A stretch of 42,745 bases of DNA from an uncultured Pelagibacteraceae bacterium. Its GTDB lineage: Bacteria > Pseudomonadota > Alphaproteobacteria > Pelagibacterales > Pelagibacteraceae. A model generated the notes under the pieces. That model did not search any database, was not told where the DNA came from, and worked only from the letters and a program-made list of their open reading frames with translations. The stretch covers positions 1 through 42,745 of the forward strand of contig CABYYE010000007.1 in assembly GCA_902523095.1 (NCBI GenBank), given 5' to 3'. The number at the start of each line of letters is the position of its first letter. Position 1 is the stretch's first letter. The position numbers were made by a program, and so were the translations under genes. Below, in pieces: positions 42,215 through 42,745 of this stretch.

Positions 42215-42745
42215 ATGAAAATATTTAAAGATAAACATAGCTTGCAAAGAGAAATTTTTAAAGAAAAAGGCATATCTTTTGTACCTACAATGGGTGGTTT
42301 GCACTCAGGACATCTATCTTTAATAAAAAAATCATATAAGTATAAGGTCAAAATATTAGTTTCTATATTTGTAAATCCAAAACAGTTTAACAGAAAAAAC
42401 GACTATAAAACATATCCAAGAAATTATGGAGAAGATATTAAAAAACTTAAAAACTTAAAGGTTCACTACGTGTATTTACCTTCAGTCAAAGACATATATG
42501 GATTTAAAACCTCGAACCAAATTTATTTAGATAAAATTTCCAAATTTCTATGTGGCAAGTATAGAAAAGGTCATTTTGAGGGTGTTTTAAATGTAGTAAA
42601 TCGTTTCCTAGAAATAATAAAACCAAAATATCTTTTTTTAGGAAAAAAAGATTATCAGCAATTATTTATAATTAAAAAACATATTCTTAGAAAAAAAATT
42701 AACACTAGGATAATAGAATGTAGCACTATAAGGGAAAAAAATGGT
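42215..42745 (+). CDS. panC: Pantothenate synthetase, N-terminal part (cut by the window edge)
   Basis: The first 177 codons are present and the frame is open to the last base. They show the ATP-binding VPTMGGLHSGHLSLI motif, SIFVNPKQFN, DIYGFKT, LCGKYRKGHFEGVLNVVNRF (in parts: GHFEGVLNVVNRF), LFLGKKDYQQL, and the beginning of the REKNG motif that precedes the SSRN loop. PanC joins pantoate and beta-alanine to make vitamin B5. The start is ATG at 42215. The C-terminal third and any panB neighbour lie outside the window. Product supplies CoA, the substrate of AcpS. Confidence 0.95.
   Translation, partial: MKIFKDKHSLQREIFKEKGISFVPTMGGLHSGHLSLIKKSYKYKVKILVSIFVNPKQFNRKNDYKTYPRNYGEDIKKLKNLKVHYVYLPSVKDIYGFKTSNQIYLDKISKFLCGKYRKGHFEGVLNVVNRFLEIIKPKYLFLGKKDYQQLFIIKKHILRKKINTRIIECSTIREKNG

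Noticed and set aside
1-42745. CRISPR arrays, insertion sequences, prophage or integrated elements
   Set aside because: No tandem spaced repeats, transposase, integrase, or long terminal repeats were seen; composition and gene order are uniform throughout.

Overview
The window is a gene-dense, very AT-rich stretch of bacterial chromosome, most likely from a SAR11 (Pelagibacterales) alphaproteobacterium. The evidence is codon and base composition dominated by A and T, start/stop overlaps at most same-strand junctions, no intergenic gap longer than about 125 bases, a TPP riboswitch in front of a sodium:solute symporter (the arrangement known for the HMP transporter ThiV of Candidatus Pelagibacter), and gene orders that are recognisably alphaproteobacterial but with several members missing. 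I see no rRNA, CRISPR array, insertion sequence, prophage or plasmid feature.

Layout. 1-4300: envelope, lipid and energy block (ihfA start, plsX, rpmF, a cytochrome bc1 assembly chaperone, divergent bamE, hppA). 4378-10718: one long minus-strand run, read as 2OG oxygenase, rpiB, glyA, nrdR, ribD, ribE, ribBX, ribH, nusB. 10798-11796: hemB on plus. 11789-19107: minus-strand run dapA, smpB, folK, rsh, pyrE, pdxJ, acpS, lepB, rnc, recO. 19139-22417: slt, an opposing tRNA-Ser(GCU), rarD. 22390-25560: thiV with its riboswitch, then umuDC behind an SOS promoter. 25684-27230: an amino-acid-type ABC binding protein and permease without an ATPase. 27216-33353: minus-strand operon gatC, gatA, gatB, O-methyltransferase, trhO, MATE exporter. 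33405-40064: ruvX, pyrB, pyrC-like, plsY, topA, a small secreted protein and a RidA-family protein. 40057-42176: ugd and galU on minus; 42215-42745: start of panC, cut by the window edge.

How the genes work together. The riboflavin block makes lumazine and riboflavin, but its RibB protein carries a degraded GTP cyclohydrolase II domain, so a separate RibA must exist elsewhere. The pyrB partner is a dihydroorotase-like protein without its metal-binding HxH, so it is probably structural. gatCAB makes Gln- and/or Asn-tRNA. The two following genes, a family-3 O-methyltransferase and the tRNA hydroxylase TrhO, are fused by a TAATG overlap and together could make 5-methoxyuridine at wobble U34. This is my best candidate for an undescribed two-gene module here.

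Regulation that can be read directly: a TPP riboswitch whose aptamer 3' strand also supplies the ribosome-binding site of thiV; a near-consensus sigma70 promoter followed at once by a GTTC-N7-GTTC LexA box in front of umuDC; and several perfect inverted repeats in the short divergent gaps. Streamlining marks include six convergent gene pairs with no room for terminators, a bifunctional Rel about 150 residues shorter than usual, and ancestral operon slots that have been emptied (fabH, yceD-like DUF177, thiL, era, rpoZ, dprA).
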